Assembly: GCA_028455995.1 (NCBI GenBank)
Contig: JABELC010000011.1
Coordinates: 1,054,001 to 1,118,000, forward strand
Source of the DNA: Scleromitrula shiraiana
Lineage: Eukaryota > Ascomycota > Leotiomycetes > Helotiales > Sclerotiniaceae
Direction of reading: 5' to 3'
DNA: 64,000 nt
Positions 61,746-64,000 of this stretch are shown here, piece by piece. Each line of letters starts with the position of its first letter. Position 1 is the first letter of the stretch. The notes beneath the pieces were generated by a model. It was not told where the DNA came from. It ran no database searches and saw nothing but the letters and a program-made list of their open reading frames with translations. The position numbers and the translations under genes were made by a program.

Positions 61746-64000
61746 AGTAAACAAACCACAAGATTCCTTCTAACTTCACTATTCATTCGGTTCTGTTACA
61801 CATCGTATACGTACGTCGTATATCATACATACTAGCCAGTCAACCGACCACAATAACAACAAATTACCCATCCATCATCCATCCATCCATCTGTAACCAT
61901 AGGATACGTAAAGAAAGTTACAATTGCATGTTATTGAGGTGTAAACAAACTCATTTCAAATTTTCCCCACCAATACGTATACAGTAGAGCGAATTGAATT
62001 GGACTGATATCACATCGTCATCTACCTATATACATAGCAAATATACATACATACGTAATCATATACACAACAACCGTTATTCAGATTAAAACGGCATAAC
62101 GAAGATCATTAATCCCCTCCTTTTCCTCAAGTGTTGTACGTTCTTCGGCTACTATATCATCATCATCATCATATTATAGTATAGCATAGTATATTTATCT
62201 AGCATATCCTAGATAGATAACAAGTGCCTACATCCATCTCATCCATCATCACACAATCACAACATCAATCAATTTAATATTCAATAGATTAAAATGAAAG
62301 TAAAAGTGAAAGTTGAACAAGCAACTGAATGTTAACGATGAGATTAGGTATGTGTTTGTCGCCAACTAAATCAATTACAGTAATCACCGCATATATATTA
62401 TCGTCTGTCTTGTCCTATCTTAACTCTTCCTTTACTAATATTCTATCTAACTATATTATATTGTACCGGTGATTCCCCTCGAATAATGAATAAATGACTT
62501 GAAGTCAAATGAAGTCAAGTCATGAGGTCCGATCTATTAATCTTTGAATCTACATAGGTAGATAGATAGATAGATAGGATAGATACCGGAGGTTATTGAC
62601 AAATAATCGGACATTTTCTTTCTAGCTTTCTAAATTTTTAGATTCGATTTCGACTTACCCCTGAAGGCGGCGGCAATCAGATACCGTACGGTACTGGAGA
62701 TAGATCCAATGCCAATATCAATAGTATCATCGATCTACTATATCTAGTGAATCGACGGAGATTTCAACCAAAATTACCTACCTACTGCCTGTGATGATAA
62801 TCTTTACTCGAGATCATTTCCCCAAAAGACCAAGACTCAAAAGAGTTGAATTAACTTCAAATCACCACCGTGCCAACCTATGCTATTCAATCTCACGATG
62901 AACCACCACATGGTAGTAAAGTTAAGTTTCAAATCAAACTTTTGGAGGAAATCAAATTTCCCGAAGGAAAGAAAGAGAGACCAAATATTGAAAGATCTCC
63001 ATCTCCGTCGGATCTGTTTCTCTTTTTAAGATAGATACTGTTTTCTCTTTCTTGTGAGGTGATGTGATGTGAGTCTTGATCAGCGAAATTGGAACTGAAA
63101 CTTCCTCGGTTCAATACATTCAACCACCATGTGGCATGAGTGAGAGTGAACCATGTGGTATAAAGTGAAAACCAACCTCTTCTCCAGTACTATGGGTCTA
63201 TCAATATCTATGTAAATTCAAGGTTTCAAGGTTTCAAAGTTTCAAAGTTTTAAAGCTTCAAAGCTTCAAATAACTCTAGATTTTCAAAATTAGTGAAATG
63301 ATGCCTTTTTTTTTGATATAAAAAAAAGGTTTTATTGCGAGTCTATTTAATTCTTATTTTTGTTTTGAGATAAGGTTTATTATGTTAATATTTTAGAAAA
63401 ATCTTGGTATATTTTTAAAATAATTTATTAACTAAAATCTATTATTCTTTTTATCACATATATATTAGTAGAGAAGAGGCGGCGTGTTAGGGTAGTTAGA
63501 ACCCCAAGTACGAAGTATGTACTGTACCCATTGAACAGACAGTCAAAGTAGAAACATACTTATTATTACTGTAAATACTTGGGTAATTTTCTTATTAGAT
63601 CTCTTAACGATTTGATCTTAACCTGAAAGTTTCAATTCTAAAATTAATAATTTCGGCTGTCCAGCTTTTCTTGTCAAAAGCATTGGCTGTGCGTGCAACA
63701 AACAGCTGTCCAGCTCAGGTGTATTGTATGAGATGAAGTCTGGTGTTGAAAGTGGAGAAAAATTGATAAATAAATAAATACACGGTCGATTGATTCTGTT
63801 GTGATTTGTTTATACATGGATTTATACTATATATGTTATATGTCTCTTTTTAATAGAAAAAAAGAGGTTTTATTTTAAGATAACATTTATTATAAAAATA
63901 AAATTGAAGACGAGATATAAAGATGAAATCGGATGAATTCATGAAAATCATTCACTTAACTCATATCGTGGTATAACTGAAAATGGATAAGACCTCCGAA

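Larger units (their letters stand above)
57625..64000. other. Gene-free terminal 6.4 kb
   Basis: No credible gene. The first few hundred bases are the helicase promoter. The rest mixes AT-rich DNA with short tandem arrays, including (ATCCC)n at 61569-61597, (GATA)n near 62565-62580 and an AT-rich part at 63300-63470. Open frames are all under 105 codons, repeat-driven and family-less. No tRNA or rRNA was found. Confidence 0.5.

Overview
The window is nuclear DNA of a filamentous ascomycete. Genes carry short spliceosomal introns (about 45-170 bp) with GT..AG ends and CTAAC/CTGAC-like branch sites, and several families are typical of such fungi (Zn2Cys6 regulator with fungal transcription-factor domain, DHA-type MFS pump, wax-synthase-domain protein). 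Protein flavour and the mixture of compact genes with AT-rich gene-free tracts fit a leotiomycete, perhaps of the Sclerotiniaceae. That placement is inference and was not tested by a search.

Layout. 1-639: 3' end of a proline iminopeptidase gene (+). 1167-2852 (-): Wss1-like DNA-protein-crosslink protease. 3601-10337: a three-gene block of FAD monooxygenase (+), Zn2Cys6 regulator (-) and MFS efflux pump (+), laid out like a small aromatic-compound or toxin-handling cluster. 12630-13298 (-): SCOC/SCOCO-type short coiled-coil protein. 13299-26295 is almost gene-free: it holds AT-rich tracts, microsatellites, a decayed SMP-30/gluconolactonase-like pseudogene (22303-23595) and a GC-rich patch of stacked hairpins near 25200. 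26296-31117 (+): TRAPP subunit Trs130/TRAPPC10. 31870-33796 (+): amino-acid permease. 34847-36752 (-): conserved-looking protein of unknown function. 37211-37898 (-): complex I NDUFB8-type subunit, divergent from the SWR1 chromatin remodeller at 38300-43212 (+). 44834-46069 (+): wax-synthase-domain membrane acyltransferase. 46348-46789 (+): small coiled-coil protein behind a perfect CACGTGAC inverted repeat. 48215-50367 (-): large low-complexity protein of unknown function. 50368-54753: gene-free, with an AT-rich core. 54754-57624 (-): Hcs1/IGHMBP2-type helicase. 57625-64000: gene-free, rich in simple repeats.

Most genes are housekeeping: DNA repair (Wss1-like, Hcs1-like), chromatin (SWR1), Golgi traffic (Trs130, SCOCO protein) and respiration (NDUFB8). 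They are unrelated to each other and share only short intergenic regions. The 3.6-10.3 kb block is the one place where neighbouring genes plausibly act together: an aromatic-ring or related hydroxylase, a pump, and the regulator that would control them. Exon boundaries were worked out by hand from frame, splice signals and protein-family continuity, and no transcript data were available.
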